Shown one piece after another: positions 44,661-54,537 of a DNA stretch of 64,000 nucleotides. The notes under the pieces are model-generated. The model worked only from the letters and a program-made list of their open reading frames with translations. It searched no databases and was not told where the DNA came from. The stretch comes from Dyadobacter psychrophilus. GTDB taxonomy: Bacteria > Bacteroidota > Bacteroidia > Cytophagales > Spirosomataceae. A program made the translations under genes and the position numbers. Every line of letters starts with the position of its first letter. Positions within the stretch are counted from its first letter, which is position 1. The stretch is from NCBI RefSeq assembly GCF_900167945.1, contig NZ_FUZA01000001.1:1302001-1366000 (forward strand). Reading direction: 5' to 3'.

Positions 44661-45548
44661 ATGACAAAAGTTTGGTTTATTACTGGCAGCTCCCGCGGAT
44701 TGGGAAAAAGCCTCACAGAAGCAGTGCTCAAAAATGGTGACAAAGTAGCCGCCACAGCACGCAATACACAACAATTACAGGAATTCGTTGAGAAATTCCC
44801 GGATCAGATCTACCCGATCCAATTGGACGTGACCAACAAAGAACAGATTTATGCTGCGGTTGCCGATGCCATTCAGCATTTTCAGAAAATTGATGTTCTG
44901 GTCAATAATGCTGGTTTTGGCATTACGGGCGCAGCAGAAGCCTTTACGGATGAGCAGGTCCGCAGTCAATTGGAAACAAATCTTTATGCGCCCATTGAAG
45001 TGACCCGCGCAGTTTTACCACATATGCGCAAGCAGCGTTCGGGCCACATTCTGCAAATCAGCTCGATCGGTGGGCGCGTTGGAGGAGCGGGTTTAACCAT
45101 GTATCAGGCCGCCAAATTTGGACTGGGCGGTTTTAGCGAGGCACTTTCCAAAGAGGTTGCCCCGCTTGGGATAAAGGTTACGTCCATTGAACCCGGAGGA
45201 TTTCGTACGGATTGGGCTGGTTCCTCAATGAGTTTTGCGACAGAAATTGAAGGTTACGAGACCACCATCGGCGGGGTTACCAAATTTCTGACAAGCGGCG
45301 CTTTTGTTCCGGTCGGCGACCCTGAAAAAGCTGCAAAAGTAATGATAGATGTTGCGAATCATCCCGAGCCTCCATTACATTTGATCCTTGGCAGCGAGGC
45401 AGTTGGTATTTTACAACGTGCAGATGCGATAAGACAGGCTGAGTTCGAAACGTGGATGCCGGTGAGCATTTCCACGGATCATGACGAGGCCGAAAACTTT
45501 TTTGAATCAGAAGCCGGAAAGTCATATATAAAAATGAAGGGGATTTAA
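44661..45548 (+). CDS. Short-chain dehydrogenase/reductase
   Basis: This is 295 residues from the ATG at 44661; a TTG ten codons upstream is less likely. The classical SDR motifs are TGSSRGLGKSL, NNAGFG, serine in QISSIGG and YQAAK as the YxxxK. The C-terminal region (VSISTDHDEAENFFESEAGK) is longer than usual, and the whole resembles the oxidoreductases named SDR family in Bacteroidota. The substrate is unknown. An AraC regulator gene starts four bases after the stop, so the two form an operon. Confidence 0.9.
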   Translation: MTKVWFITGSSRGLGKSLTEAVLKNGDKVAATARNTQQLQEFVEKFPDQIYPIQLDVTNKEQIYAAVADAIQHFQKIDVLVNNAGFGITGAAEAFTDEQVRSQLETNLYAPIEVTRAVLPHMRKQRSGHILQISSIGGRVGGAGLTMYQAAKFGLGGFSEALSKEVAPLGIKVTSIEPGGFRTDWAGSSMSFATEIEGYETTIGGVTKFLTSGAFVPVGDPEKAAKVMIDVANHPEPPLHLILGSEAVGILQRADAIRQAEFETWMPVSISTDHDEAENFFESEAGKSYIKMKGI

Positions 45549-45552
45549 AACC

Positions 45553-46359
45553 ATGAGTCAGGCCGAAGAAACCACATTGTCGCAAATTGCCTATTCCTGT
45601 TACTTCGCCAGAAGTCGGGAAGGCGAACAATTTGTGCCTGAGCATGTCCTGAGTTACCAGATTTCGGGTACGCTTTATCTCAATGACGGCATTCGGGAAT
45701 ATGTTTGTAAAGAAGGCAGCTTTCGGTTTACCAAGCGAAACCGGTTGGTCAAATTCAATAAGCAACCGCCTGAAAATGGCGAATTTAAATCCATATCGAT
45801 TTATCTGGACCAGCATACCCTTCGAAATTTCAGCCTGGAATTTGGTTACGACGCTGCTGCTCATCAGAATGGGAATGCTGTTTTGGAATTAAGGTCTGAT
45901 CGATTGCTGACGAGTTACATTGATTCGCTGATGCCTTATCAGGAATTTCAGCCACCGACCAACCAGCAGTTAATGCTGCTCAAATTGAAGGAAGCGGTTC
46001 TTGTTTTGCTCCAAACCAATCCCGAAATGAAGCATATTTTGTTCGATTTCAGTGAGCCTGGCAAGATTGATCTGGAAGGTTTTATGCAGCAGAATTTTCA
46101 TTTTAATGTTCAGTTGAAGCGTTTCGCATATCTGACAGGCCGAAGTCTGGCAACATTCAAACGGGATTTTGAAAAAATATTCCACATTTCCCCGAGTCGC
46201 TGGCTATTGCAAAGACGACTGGAAGCAGCGCATTATCTGATCAAAGAAAAAGGAAAAGCACCTTCGGAGGTGTATCTGGAAACTGGTTTTGAGGACCTTT
46301 CGCACTTTTCCTTTGCATTTAAAAAGGCCTATGGCGTTGCACCGTCTCGGGTTGCATAA
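45553..46359 (+). CDS. AraC family regulator
   Basis: This is 268 residues. The N-terminal half is a sensor region (LSYQISGTLYLNDGIREYVC). The C-terminal double HTH has LKRFAYLTGRSLATFKRDFE, then SRWLLQRRLEAAHYLI and DLSHFSFAFKKAYGVAPSR. It is four bases after an SDR gene and probably regulates its own operon. No membrane segment or signal is present. Confidence 0.9.
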   Translation: MSQAEETTLSQIAYSCYFARSREGEQFVPEHVLSYQISGTLYLNDGIREYVCKEGSFRFTKRNRLVKFNKQPPENGEFKSISIYLDQHTLRNFSLEFGYDAAAHQNGNAVLELRSDRLLTSYIDSLMPYQEFQPPTNQQLMLLKLKEAVLVLLQTNPEMKHILFDFSEPGKIDLEGFMQQNFHFNVQLKRFAYLTGRSLATFKRDFEKIFHISPSRWLLQRRLEAAHYLIKEKGKAPSEVYLETGFEDLSHFSFAFKKAYGVAPSRVA

Positions 46360-46425
46360 GTAAGGAAAGATCACTCAAAGACTTTTAAGGCAATCGGGAG
46401 CAACTCAACCCGGCATTGTTTTGAT

Positions 46426-47346
46426 ATGAAAAAATCAACAGGTTTTTGTTCAATTTTATCCGGGTTGGCAGCATTGCTCTTCCCGGCCTTACTTTCAGCA
46501 CAACTAATGGATTCAAAATCGATAGTGGCGCCCGGCGCACAGGTTGAGAAACTGGGTGACGGTTACAAATTCACCGAAGGGCCCGTTGCAGACAAAAATG
46601 GCAACGTGTTTTTCACCGACCAACCAAACAACAAAATCATCCGCTGGGATGCAGAAACGAACAAATTCTCTGTTTTCTCGGACAATGCAGGCCGTGCAAA
46701 CGGAATGTATTTTGATAATAAAGGAAATTTGGTAGCATGTTCGGATGAAGATAATCAGGTTTGGTCATTTGATAAAAATGGCAAACCAACGGTTTTGGTG
46801 AAAGACTATGAAGGCAAGTTGCTAAATGGCCCCAATGACCTCTGGATTGACCCGAAAGGCGGAATTTACCTCACAGACCCAATGTATAAACGCGATTACT
46901 GGAAGCGTGACCCGGCCATGCAACAGGACGGTCAGCATGTATATTACGTTAATCCCAAGACAAATAAACTCAGCCGCGTCGACGAAAAACTGAAACAGCC
47001 GAACGGCATTATCGGCACAAAAGATGGCAAAAGGCTCTTCGTTGCAGACATTGGCGATAACAAAACATACGTTTATGACATTGAGAACGACGGAAGCCTG
47101 GCCAACAGAAAACTTTTTGTTTCCAAAGGCTCAGACGGAATGATCCTCGACGCGGAAGGGAATCTTTACATTACAGGAAAAGGTGTTACGGTTTTCGATA
47201 AAACAGGTCAGCAAATCGCGCATTTTCCTATTCATGATGGCTGGACTGCTAACCTTTGTTTCGGCGGAAAAAACAATGATTTGCTTTTCATTACAGCCGA
47301 AACAGCGGTTTATGGACTGAAAATGAAGGTTAAAGGCGTGAAATGA
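46426..47346 (+). CDS. SMP-30/gluconolactonase/LRE family protein, exported
   Basis: This is 306 residues with a signal peptide (through LLSAQ). The six-bladed propeller carries the family metal-site residues: glutamate 51 in FTEGP, asparagine 137 in NGPND, asparagine 193 in QPNG and aspartate 238 in GSDGM. The typical reaction is hydrolysis of a sugar lactone, and the signal makes it periplasmic. Its stop overlaps an in-frame start of the M3 peptidase ORF by four bases. Confidence 0.9.
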   Translation: MKKSTGFCSILSGLAALLFPALLSAQLMDSKSIVAPGAQVEKLGDGYKFTEGPVADKNGNVFFTDQPNNKIIRWDAETNKFSVFSDNAGRANGMYFDNKGNLVACSDEDNQVWSFDKNGKPTVLVKDYEGKLLNGPNDLWIDPKGGIYLTDPMYKRDYWKRDPAMQQDGQHVYYVNPKTNKLSRVDEKLKQPNGIIGTKDGKRLFVADIGDNKTYVYDIENDGSLANRKLFVSKGSDGMILDAEGNLYITGKGVTVFDKTGQQIAHFPIHDGWTANLCFGGKNNDLLFITAETAVYGLKMKVKGVK

Positions 47347-47390
47347 TCGGAAGGCCGGTTAAAAAAGTTCCTCCCAAAATCAAGTTCACT

Positions 47391-49448
47391 ATGCCTCAGC
47401 AAGCTAACAACCCGTTTTTATCTCCTTATAACACCCCATTTCAGGTTCCGCCTTTTGACGAGGTGGAACCTGAACATTTTTTACCGGCCTTCGAACAAGG
47501 CATGGAAGAACAACAGAAAAACATCGCTGCCATTTATTCTAATGAAGCTGAGGCGACTTTCGAAAACACCATTGTAGCATTGGAACGCACGGGCGACTTG
47601 CTAACCCGAGTCAGTTCGGTGTTTTTTAATTTAGCGTCGGCCAATACAAATCCCGAAATTGAGGCGCTCTCAAAAGAAATTGCACCGAAATTATCTCAGC
47701 ATAGCGACGACATTTTTCTCAATGCAGCTCTTTTCCAGCGCGTTAAAAAGGTTAATGATTTGCAGGACAAACTTGACCTAAATGATGCACAAAAGCGGCT
47801 TTTGGAAAAAAGATATAAAGCTTTTGTACGGAGCGGTGCAAATTTGAACGATTCGGATCAGGCAAGAATGCGGGATATTAATAAGCAGTTGTCTGTACTT
47901 ACAGTTCGTTTCGCGCAAAACTTATTAGCCGAAACCAACAAATTTGAGCTGATTATTGATGATGAGTCCCAACTTTCAGGGTTACCGGACACTCTTAAAA
48001 TGAATGCAGCGCAACTTGCTAAGGAAGTCGGAAAGGAAGGAAAATGGAAATTCACACTGCATCAGCCGAGCGTAATGCCCTTTCTCCAACACGCCGACAA
48101 CCGGCCGCTCCGGGAAACGATTTATAAAGCATATATCAGCCGCTGCAACCGCAACGATGATCTGGACAACAAAGGAATCGTTGCCCAAGTCACGCAACTA
48201 CGAGCTGAGCGGGCGAGCCTGCTGGGCTACGATTGTCATGCAGATTATGTTTTGGAAGAAAGCATGGCAAAAAAGATCACCAATGTTCATGATCTTCTGG
48301 ACAGACTTTGGAAAGCCGCATTACCAGTTGCCAAGTCAGAAGCCTTGCAAATGCAGGAGTTGATGGACAAAGAAGGCGGCTCAAATAAGCTTGAAGCATG
48401 GGACTGGTTTTACTATGCAGATAAGGTTCGCAAGGAAAAATATAATTATGATGCCGAGTCGTTGAAACCCTATTTCCAGCTGGAAAATGTGCGAGCCGGG
48501 ATTTTTAAGGTTGTTCAAAACCTTTACGGGCTCACGTTTACGGAAATCAGGGACATTCCAAAATACCACGAAGATGTTATTGCATATGAAGTAAGAGAGG
48601 CAAATGGGGATCTGACTGGTATTTTTTACATGGATTTTTTTACCCGCAACTCAAAAAGAGGCGGCGCCTGGATGACTTCTTATCGCAAGCAATCCATTAA
48701 AAATGGCGAGCGCACAGCTCCTATCGTCTCCATTGTGTGCAACTATGCTAAGCCAACCGGTGAAAATCCTGTTTTGCTGACAGCGGAAGAAGTGGAAACA
48801 TTCTTTCACGAATTCGGGCACGCGCTGCATGGTTTGTTGTCCAATGTCGAGTTTGAAACATTATCCGGCACTTCGGTCCCCCGCGACTTTGTGGAACTGC
48901 CATCCCAGATTATGGAACATTGGGCCTTCGAACCGGAAGTCCTGAAATTTTACGCAAAACATTACCAAACCGGTGAAACAATCCCCGATGAAGCGGTGGA
49001 GAAAATGAAAAATGCGTCCAAATTCAATCAAGGCTTCGCTACGGTTGAATATCTTGCCGCCGCACTGCTCGATCTGTTTTATCACATTGCGCCAGTCGGT
49101 ATGGAAATCGACTCTCAAAGTGTGGAGGAAAAGGTGATGAATGGTCGGGGCCTTATCAAACAGATTGCGCCGCGTTACCGGAGCACTTATTTCCAGCATA
49201 TTTTTGCAGGCGGTTACTCGGCGGGTTATTACAGTTACATTTGGTCGGAAGTGCTGGATAGTGACGCATTTGCGGCTTTTAAGGAAGCCGGTAACATTTT
49301 TGATCCTGCGACAGCATTATCATTTCGTAAAAATATTCTGGAAAAAGGTGGAACCGTGGAGCCTCTTACGCTTTACAAAGCTTTCCGCGGAAGGACCCCG
49401 AACGAAAAATATTTACTGGAAAACAGAGGATTAGCAAAAGTGGGATAG
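47391..49448 (+). CDS. M3 family metallopeptidase (oligopeptidase A / dipeptidyl carboxypeptidase-like)
   Basis: This is 685 residues from the ATG at 47391, chosen because NPFLSPYNTPFQVPPF right after it is the usual N-terminus of the family. An ATG at 47343, overlapping the SMP-30 stop, is also possible. The zinc site is HEFGHALHG (histidines 473 and 477), with LPSQIMEHW downstream supplying the glutamate. GGYSAGYYSYIWSEVLDSD is another M3 hallmark. No signal is present in the short form. The enzyme degrades short peptides. Confidence 0.94.
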   Translation: MPQQANNPFLSPYNTPFQVPPFDEVEPEHFLPAFEQGMEEQQKNIAAIYSNEAEATFENTIVALERTGDLLTRVSSVFFNLASANTNPEIEALSKEIAPKLSQHSDDIFLNAALFQRVKKVNDLQDKLDLNDAQKRLLEKRYKAFVRSGANLNDSDQARMRDINKQLSVLTVRFAQNLLAETNKFELIIDDESQLSGLPDTLKMNAAQLAKEVGKEGKWKFTLHQPSVMPFLQHADNRPLRETIYKAYISRCNRNDDLDNKGIVAQVTQLRAERASLLGYDCHADYVLEESMAKKITNVHDLLDRLWKAALPVAKSEALQMQELMDKEGGSNKLEAWDWFYYADKVRKEKYNYDAESLKPYFQLENVRAGIFKVVQNLYGLTFTEIRDIPKYHEDVIAYEVREANGDLTGIFYMDFFTRNSKRGGAWMTSYRKQSIKNGERTAPIVSIVCNYAKPTGENPVLLTAEEVETFFHEFGHALHGLLSNVEFETLSGTSVPRDFVELPSQIMEHWAFEPEVLKFYAKHYQTGETIPDEAVEKMKNASKFNQGFATVEYLAAALLDLFYHIAPVGMEIDSQSVEEKVMNGRGLIKQIAPRYRSTYFQHIFAGGYSAGYYSYIWSEVLDSDAFAAFKEAGNIFDPATALSFRKNILEKGGTVEPLTLYKAFRGRTPNEKYLLENRGLAKVG

Positions 49449-49529
49449 CGGCATTTGATCCAACGTACTCAAAAAGGAGTATATACGGCAAGCGGAGGTT
49501 TTTGTCCATTGCCTATTTTACCCTTTACT

Positions 49530-51995
49530 ATGATCAATACTTTATTACTGAAAGAGTCGTTACAAAAATCAACCAGCCCGCTGATGATGCGCTTTGTTTT
49601 TGCTGTCTCATTTCTGCTAATTTCAATTGCCGTATCCGCTCAGGAACGTATAACAATCAGCGGTTTTGTAAAGGAAAAAGGAAGCCAGGAGCAATTGCCC
49701 GGCGTTAATGTGTATATCGAGGGCACACCATATGGCGCAGTTACCAACACTTATGGCTTTTACTCGCTGACTGTTCCAATAGCTGACAGCGCAACGCTCT
49801 CCTTTTCATTTGTTGGTTACGAAAAAACGGATCTGCGCGTTAGTTTGTCAAAAAATCTTGAATTAAGCATCTTTTTGGCGACCATTAACCAGCTCGAAGA
49901 AGTGCTTGTTTCAGCGCGCCGGCAGGAAGATTATGTGAGCCGGTCGGTGCAGATGAGCCAGATTGAGATCCCGATTGCGCAATTGAAAAAAGTGCCCGCA
50001 TTTTTTGGTGAAAAAGACGTTTTACGCGTGCTGCAACTCATGCCGGGCGTCCAAAAAGGGACGGAAGGACAAACCGGACTTTACGTGCGCGGTGGCGGCC
50101 CGGACCAGAACCTGATCATCCTGGATGACGCGGTTGTATACAATGCCAATCACCTTTTCGGTTTTTTTTCCATATTCAATAGCGATGCATTAAAAAGTGT
50201 GGAACTCACCAAAGGCGGATTTCCGGCACGCTATGGCGGCAGGCTTTCTTCTGTTTTGGAAATGAATATGAAAGAAGGAAGCAAAGACAAGCTGCACGGC
50301 GAAGGCGGGATCGGGCTTATATCGTCCAGACTTACGTTGGAAGGGCCTATTTCAAAAGGAAAATCCTCGTTTCTGATCTCCGGACGCAGGACTTACATTG
50401 ATCTGCTGGCTTCCCCATTCATCAAGCAATCACAAAAAGGCGATGCAAGCCAGGTTAAGCCCGGCTATTATTTTTACGATCTGAATGCAAAAATGAATTA
50501 CGATCTCGGCGCGAAAGACAAGCTTTATGTAAGCGGTTATTTTGGAAGGGATAAATTTTATGCAGAAGAAAAAAGCCCGGATTCCGAAACCAGGGCCGGC
50601 CTTGACTGGGGTAATGCTACGGCAACCATGCGCTGGAACCATGTGCTGAACCAAAAACTCTTCGTTAATACCTCATTTATTTTCAGCAATTTCAATTTCG
50701 GCGTTTCCAGTTATTCCAAAGACATTAACGGCGACGGGGCGACGCAGGATGAGTTTAGTCTGGAATATGATTCTCGGATCAGGGATTTCGGGCTTAAAAC
50801 GGATTTTGATTTTTATCCCTCTGCCAGGCACGCGATCAGGTTTGGAGCGCAAGTTACGCAGCATAAATTTATCCCTTCGGCACTCGCCATTGAAGGTTCT
50901 TTTATAGACAATCCGATTGAAAGGTCCGTCAAGCCGATTAATACATTTGAAGCCGGAGCCTACCTGGAAGACACCTGGCAGCCATTTGAATCATTAAAAA
51001 TGAATGCCGGCTTCCGGTTAAGCGCGTTTCAAACCGAAACAAAAACCTACATCCGCCCAGAACCGAGGTTTTCGGCAGCATTGAGACTCGCACAGGATTT
51101 TTCGGTAAAAGCCTCCTACGCCCAGATGAATCAATATGTGCATTTGCTTTCCAACACCGGACTGGGCCTGCCAACGGATCTTTGGGTTCCGACAACAGAC
51201 CGCGTAGCGCCGCAGCAGTCGCAGCAGGTTGCGCTGGGTTTCGCCAAAGATCTGGAAAGGCCCGCACTGACATTGACCTTGGAAGGTTATTACAAAAACA
51301 TGGATAACATTCTTAATTATAAAGAAGGATCGTCCTTTTTGAGCATTAATGGTGAAAATGCCAATGAATTGAGCTGGGAAGACAATGTTACCGCGGGTAA
51401 GGGCTGGTCGTACGGAGGCGAATTCTTGGTCCAAAAGAAAACAGGCAGACTTTCGGGCTGGATAGGCTACACATTATCATGGACTTACTGGAAATTCCCT
51501 GAATTGAATTTTGGAAAAACATTCTTCCCTCGCTATGACCGTCGCCACGACCTCTCTGTGGTTGGGATTTATGAACTCACCAAACGTATAACCATTTCTT
51601 CCACTTGGGTTTATGGAACAGGAAACGCATTAACATTGCCCATTGCCACCTACACGGGCGTAAGCGACAATTTTATCACCAGAATGAACCCAAATGGTAA
51701 GCCCGCCATTGGCTGGAACGGCCCTACTGTGAGTGAATACGGAGAAAAAAACAGTTTCCGAGCAGAGCCTTTTCATCGCATGGATTTCGCCATTCAGTTT
51801 CGCAAACAGAAAAAACGGCATGAACGCACCTGGGAATTTGGCGTATATAATGTTTATAACCGCAGAAACCCGTTTTTTTATGACATAGACACGGATGACA
51901 CTGAGACCGGAAGCGGAGGCAACACCAAAAACACACTCAAACGTTATTCCTTGTTCCCCGTCCTCCCCTATTTCAGTTATAATTTCAAGTTCTAA
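49530..51995 (+). CDS. TonB-dependent receptor with carboxypeptidase-like domain
   Basis: From the ATG at 49530 it is 821 residues. ATGs at 49584 and 49587 are alternative starts placing the signal (FAVSFLLISIAVSAQ) at the very N-terminus. A carboxypeptidase-like beta domain follows (SGFVKEKGSQEQLPGVNVYI), then EEVLVSARR, then the plug with GLYVRGGGPDQNLIILDDAV and GGFPARYGGRLSSVLEM. The barrel ends at FPVLPYFSYNFKF. It differs from SusC proteins in length and lacks the SusC plug motif. A DUF4249 lipoprotein follows after 10 bases, the standard partner of this receptor type. The substrate is unknown. Confidence 0.93.
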   Translation: MINTLLLKESLQKSTSPLMMRFVFAVSFLLISIAVSAQERITISGFVKEKGSQEQLPGVNVYIEGTPYGAVTNTYGFYSLTVPIADSATLSFSFVGYEKTDLRVSLSKNLELSIFLATINQLEEVLVSARRQEDYVSRSVQMSQIEIPIAQLKKVPAFFGEKDVLRVLQLMPGVQKGTEGQTGLYVRGGGPDQNLIILDDAVVYNANHLFGFFSIFNSDALKSVELTKGGFPARYGGRLSSVLEMNMKEGSKDKLHGEGGIGLISSRLTLEGPISKGKSSFLISGRRTYIDLLASPFIKQSQKGDASQVKPGYYFYDLNAKMNYDLGAKDKLYVSGYFGRDKFYAEEKSPDSETRAGLDWGNATATMRWNHVLNQKLFVNTSFIFSNFNFGVSSYSKDINGDGATQDEFSLEYDSRIRDFGLKTDFDFYPSARHAIRFGAQVTQHKFIPSALAIEGSFIDNPIERSVKPINTFEAGAYLEDTWQPFESLKMNAGFRLSAFQTETKTYIRPEPRFSAALRLAQDFSVKASYAQMNQYVHLLSNTGLGLPTDLWVPTTDRVAPQQSQQVALGFAKDLERPALTLTLEGYYKNMDNILNYKEGSSFLSINGENANELSWEDNVTAGKGWSYGGEFLVQKKTGRLSGWIGYTLSWTYWKFPELNFGKTFFPRYDRRHDLSVVGIYELTKRITISSTWVYGTGNALTLPIATYTGVSDNFITRMNPNGKPAIGWNGPTVSEYGEKNSFRAEPFHRMDFAIQFRKQKKRHERTWEFGVYNVYNRRNPFFYDIDTDDTETGSGGNTKNTLKRYSLFPVLPYFSYNFKF

Positions 51996-52005
51996 TTGCG
52001 CCGCC

Positions 52006-52956
52006 ATGAAACTGCATCATATCATTGTCATACTCATTTCAATTTGTCTTTCAGCCTGCGAATCGCTGATTACGGACATTCCGGCGGATAAGTTGCCCAG
52101 GACCGAATCCAAATTGGTTGTCCAATCATTCATTTCACCGCAATCCGCACGCATTAATGTTGTGGTCACAGAATCCGTCCCGTTGTTTACAGAATCCGGA
52201 AATAACGGCGGCGTCGTAAAAAACGCGCTGGTAAAAATTTCGGACGGGACGAGGGAAATCGCTATCCCGTTTGACTCGGCAAGCACACTATATAGCATTG
52301 ACAGGTCTTTGTTTCCGATTGTTGCAGGGAAAACATATTCGCTTTTTGTATCTGACGGCAAACGCGTGGCCACGGGCGTCTGCACTGTCCCGGCCGGTCA
52401 GGTCCTGGCATCTTCTTATAAGCTGGACACTTCTTTTTCGAGCAACGTTTTTGAACAGGATACGGTGTTAACGGTTCAAATGAGCTGGACAGATGCTTCC
52501 CGCGACACCAATTATTATCGCGTCCGCAGCTCCGTTGACCTCGAATACAGTGTTGCAGAAGGCACTAATGCAGAGACATTTAAAGAAAGAAGGGTTAAAA
52601 ACCGCTTTAATTTTAACTGGGACGAGACCATTGGCCGCAACGATTTTCAAAGTGACGGAAATCTGGATGGCGCCGTATTTACATCACCCATAGGCCGCAC
52701 CGTTTTGCCTAATGTGATCGAATATGACTATGGAAACGGCAATAAATTTACAGTTTACCCCAAAGCGAAAATTGCGATGGTTATGCTCGAAGTTTACAAC
52801 ACGGATGTGCATTATTTCAAATATCACAGGTCACTTGAAATGCGCGGAAGTTCGGATAATCCCTTCATCGAACCATCCTTGATCTATACAAATATCAGTG
52901 GCGGATTGGGCTGTTTTGCTGCATATAATTCGGGCCAGGTTACTTATCGTCCATAA
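52006..52956 (+). CDS. DUF4249 lipoprotein, partner of the TonB receptor
   Basis: This is 316 residues from the ATG at 52006, with a lipoprotein signal (CLSAC, cysteine 18). The family features are the early KLVVQSFISPQSARINVVVT block, YSLFVSDGKRVATGVCTVPA and a C-terminal SLIYTNISGGLGCFAAYN segment. DUF4249 proteins usually sit directly after a TonB-dependent receptor and probably act as its surface partner, as SusD does for SusC. The function is inferred from this pattern. Confidence 0.92.
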   Translation: MKLHHIIVILISICLSACESLITDIPADKLPRTESKLVVQSFISPQSARINVVVTESVPLFTESGNNGGVVKNALVKISDGTREIAIPFDSASTLYSIDRSLFPIVAGKTYSLFVSDGKRVATGVCTVPAGQVLASSYKLDTSFSSNVFEQDTVLTVQMSWTDASRDTNYYRVRSSVDLEYSVAEGTNAETFKERRVKNRFNFNWDETIGRNDFQSDGNLDGAVFTSPIGRTVLPNVIEYDYGNGNKFTVYPKAKIAMVMLEVYNTDVHYFKYHRSLEMRGSSDNPFIEPSLIYTNISGGLGCFAAYNSGQVTYRP

Positions 52957-53258
52957 TCTCAAAACACCGCTGCATTCTACATTTTCTTAAAAAATGTGGT
53001 CAAAGCACCTCAAAATGTTCGTCTGTATTTTACGACGATTATAAGAAATCTATGCATTAATTACAGCAGGCGCAATTTACCGGAAGTCACTCCGTAAGGC
53101 ATAATTTTTTCGTATATCTGGGAAAAACATCACTATCAGTTTTCAGCCAGATTCACAGCTGCCCAAGAAGGCAGTCGTATAAGGTTTCAAAACAAAAAAG
53201 ACTATTAATGTCAGTGAATTGACATATAAAAGAAATCATAACCTTAAACCTATTTATT
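52957..53258. other. Gene-free intergenic region
   Basis: This 302-base region has a weak AT-rich hairpin (ACATTTT/AAAATGT, 52979-52997), possibly the DUF4249 terminator. A small inverted repeat ATGTCA-N6-TGACAT (53208-53225) lies 33 bases before the next gene and could be a regulatory site. No gene or RNA is seen. Confidence 0.45.
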
Positions 53259-53672
53259 ATGGACTTGCAAGGATCGGATCAGGATAAGGAACAAAAAAGA
53301 CATCCTTCCAACAAAAACATGGACGAACCGGATACGCTTATTGAAACCCTTGAGGATTTACAAGCGCAAGGTTACACATACGATTTCAATATGACCGCGC
53401 ACGCACTGGAATTGCATAAAGAAGATGGCATTTGCCTGACCCTTTCCCCAGAGGATTTCGACATTATTAAAGTCTACCGTTTTGAGGGAATGACGAACCC
53501 GTCGGATATGTCGATCCTTTATGCAATTGAGTCGAAAGACGGATTAAAAGGCACATTAGTAAGTAGTTACGGTGTTTATGCCGATGCGATGTCAAACGAA
53601 ATGATCAAGAAGCTCGACACGCGCAGTTCGCTGATCGTGCATCATCCAGAAGAAGATGATATGGCCCACTAA
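53259..53672 (+). CDS. Small conserved protein, often named phosphoribosylpyrophosphate synthetase
   Basis: This is 137 residues. After a hydrophilic N-terminal extension comes DTLIETLEDLQAQGYTYDFN, then LTLSPEDFDIIKVYRFEGMT and SSYGVYADAMSNEMIKKLD. I recall similar Bacteroidota proteins being labelled phosphoribosylpyrophosphate synthetase, but it has neither the length (about 310) nor the PRPP-binding motif of that enzyme. It is better called a conserved protein of unknown function. A start at M21 is possible. A terminator follows. Confidence 0.8.
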   Translation: MDLQGSDQDKEQKRHPSNKNMDEPDTLIETLEDLQAQGYTYDFNMTAHALELHKEDGICLTLSPEDFDIIKVYRFEGMTNPSDMSILYAIESKDGLKGTLVSSYGVYADAMSNEMIKKLDTRSSLIVHHPEEDDMAH

Positions 53673-53709
53673 GTGCATATTTTAGCCTATACCATCATTA
53701 GTTAAGATT

Positions 53710-53753
53710 AAGATGTTACTTTGCCATTTAGATGGCCCGGTAACATCTTTTTT
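53710..53753 (+). terminator. Terminator after the small conserved protein
   Basis: AAGATGTTAC pairs with GTAACATCTT. An inner CCAT/ATGG stem and a T run follow. Confidence 0.85.
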
Positions 53754-53773
53754 AATAGCTATACAACATTATC

Positions 53774-54529
53774 ATGAAAATCATCCTTCTTTTCAGGTTT
53801 TGCGCTTTGCTGGTGTGCACTGCTTTAATCCACGGCTGTAACGACAAAAACAATAAAACGGATGAGGCGGCTTTGCGCGGGCACTACATTAACCAGTCGT
53901 TTCTGGATGTTGTGGAAGACTCTATCCCAGGATTGATCAACACTTATTGTTATGAACTCGATTTTGTAGGCGACGACAGTGTCAAGATCTTTTATGGTTT
54001 TGAAGAAGCAATGCTGTCCTATGCAAAATCGGGAAAAAAATATGCGATCAAAAAGGCTTTGCAGGATAAGGACTTGCTTTTTTCAATTGACGAAAGTAAA
54101 AAGCTCATCCTGGAAGACAGCACCTGGAAACAATCGAACGAAAATTCCTCTTTTGCAAAAGTGGCCTCACCAAGCGGTGCGAAATGGATTTTCCCGACAG
54201 TCTTGAATGAAAAAATGCTTGCGGGTTCCTATGAAATTTTTGAAAAAGGTAAGGCGACAGGTAAAAAAGTAAGTTTTTCTGCTGAGGGCAAAGTAACGGG
54301 CATAGGCGATTTTGAATCTTTTGAGCTCTGTTTCAGCGGCGATTGTGTCGGGGAAGTTCATCCGATTTTGAACAACCTTACATTACATTCCGAAACGGCG
54401 AATGCTGTCTACGCCTTTCAGTTTAATCCAGCCAAAAAAATACTTAGCATTTATAACATTGAAGCGCCAATTAAGGACATTAAAGGCGAAAGAGGCATAA
54501 AAGACATTGCATATGAACTTCATTACTAA
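53774..54529 (+). CDS. Lipoprotein of unknown function
   Basis: This is 251 residues with a lipoprotein signal (LIHGC, cysteine 22). The mature part is beta-rich with EDSTWKQSNE and KIFYGFEEAM-like text and no recognisable domain. It lies eight bases before the DUF421 gene on the same strand and may be cotranscribed with it. I cannot assign a family or role. Confidence 0.72.
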   Translation: MKIILLFRFCALLVCTALIHGCNDKNNKTDEAALRGHYINQSFLDVVEDSIPGLINTYCYELDFVGDDSVKIFYGFEEAMLSYAKSGKKYAIKKALQDKDLLFSIDESKKLILEDSTWKQSNENSSFAKVASPSGAKWIFPTVLNEKMLAGSYEIFEKGKATGKKVSFSAEGKVTGIGDFESFELCFSGDCVGEVHPILNNLTLHSETANAVYAFQFNPAKKILSIYNIEAPIKDIKGERGIKDIAYELHY

Positions 54530-54537
54530 GCATTTGC

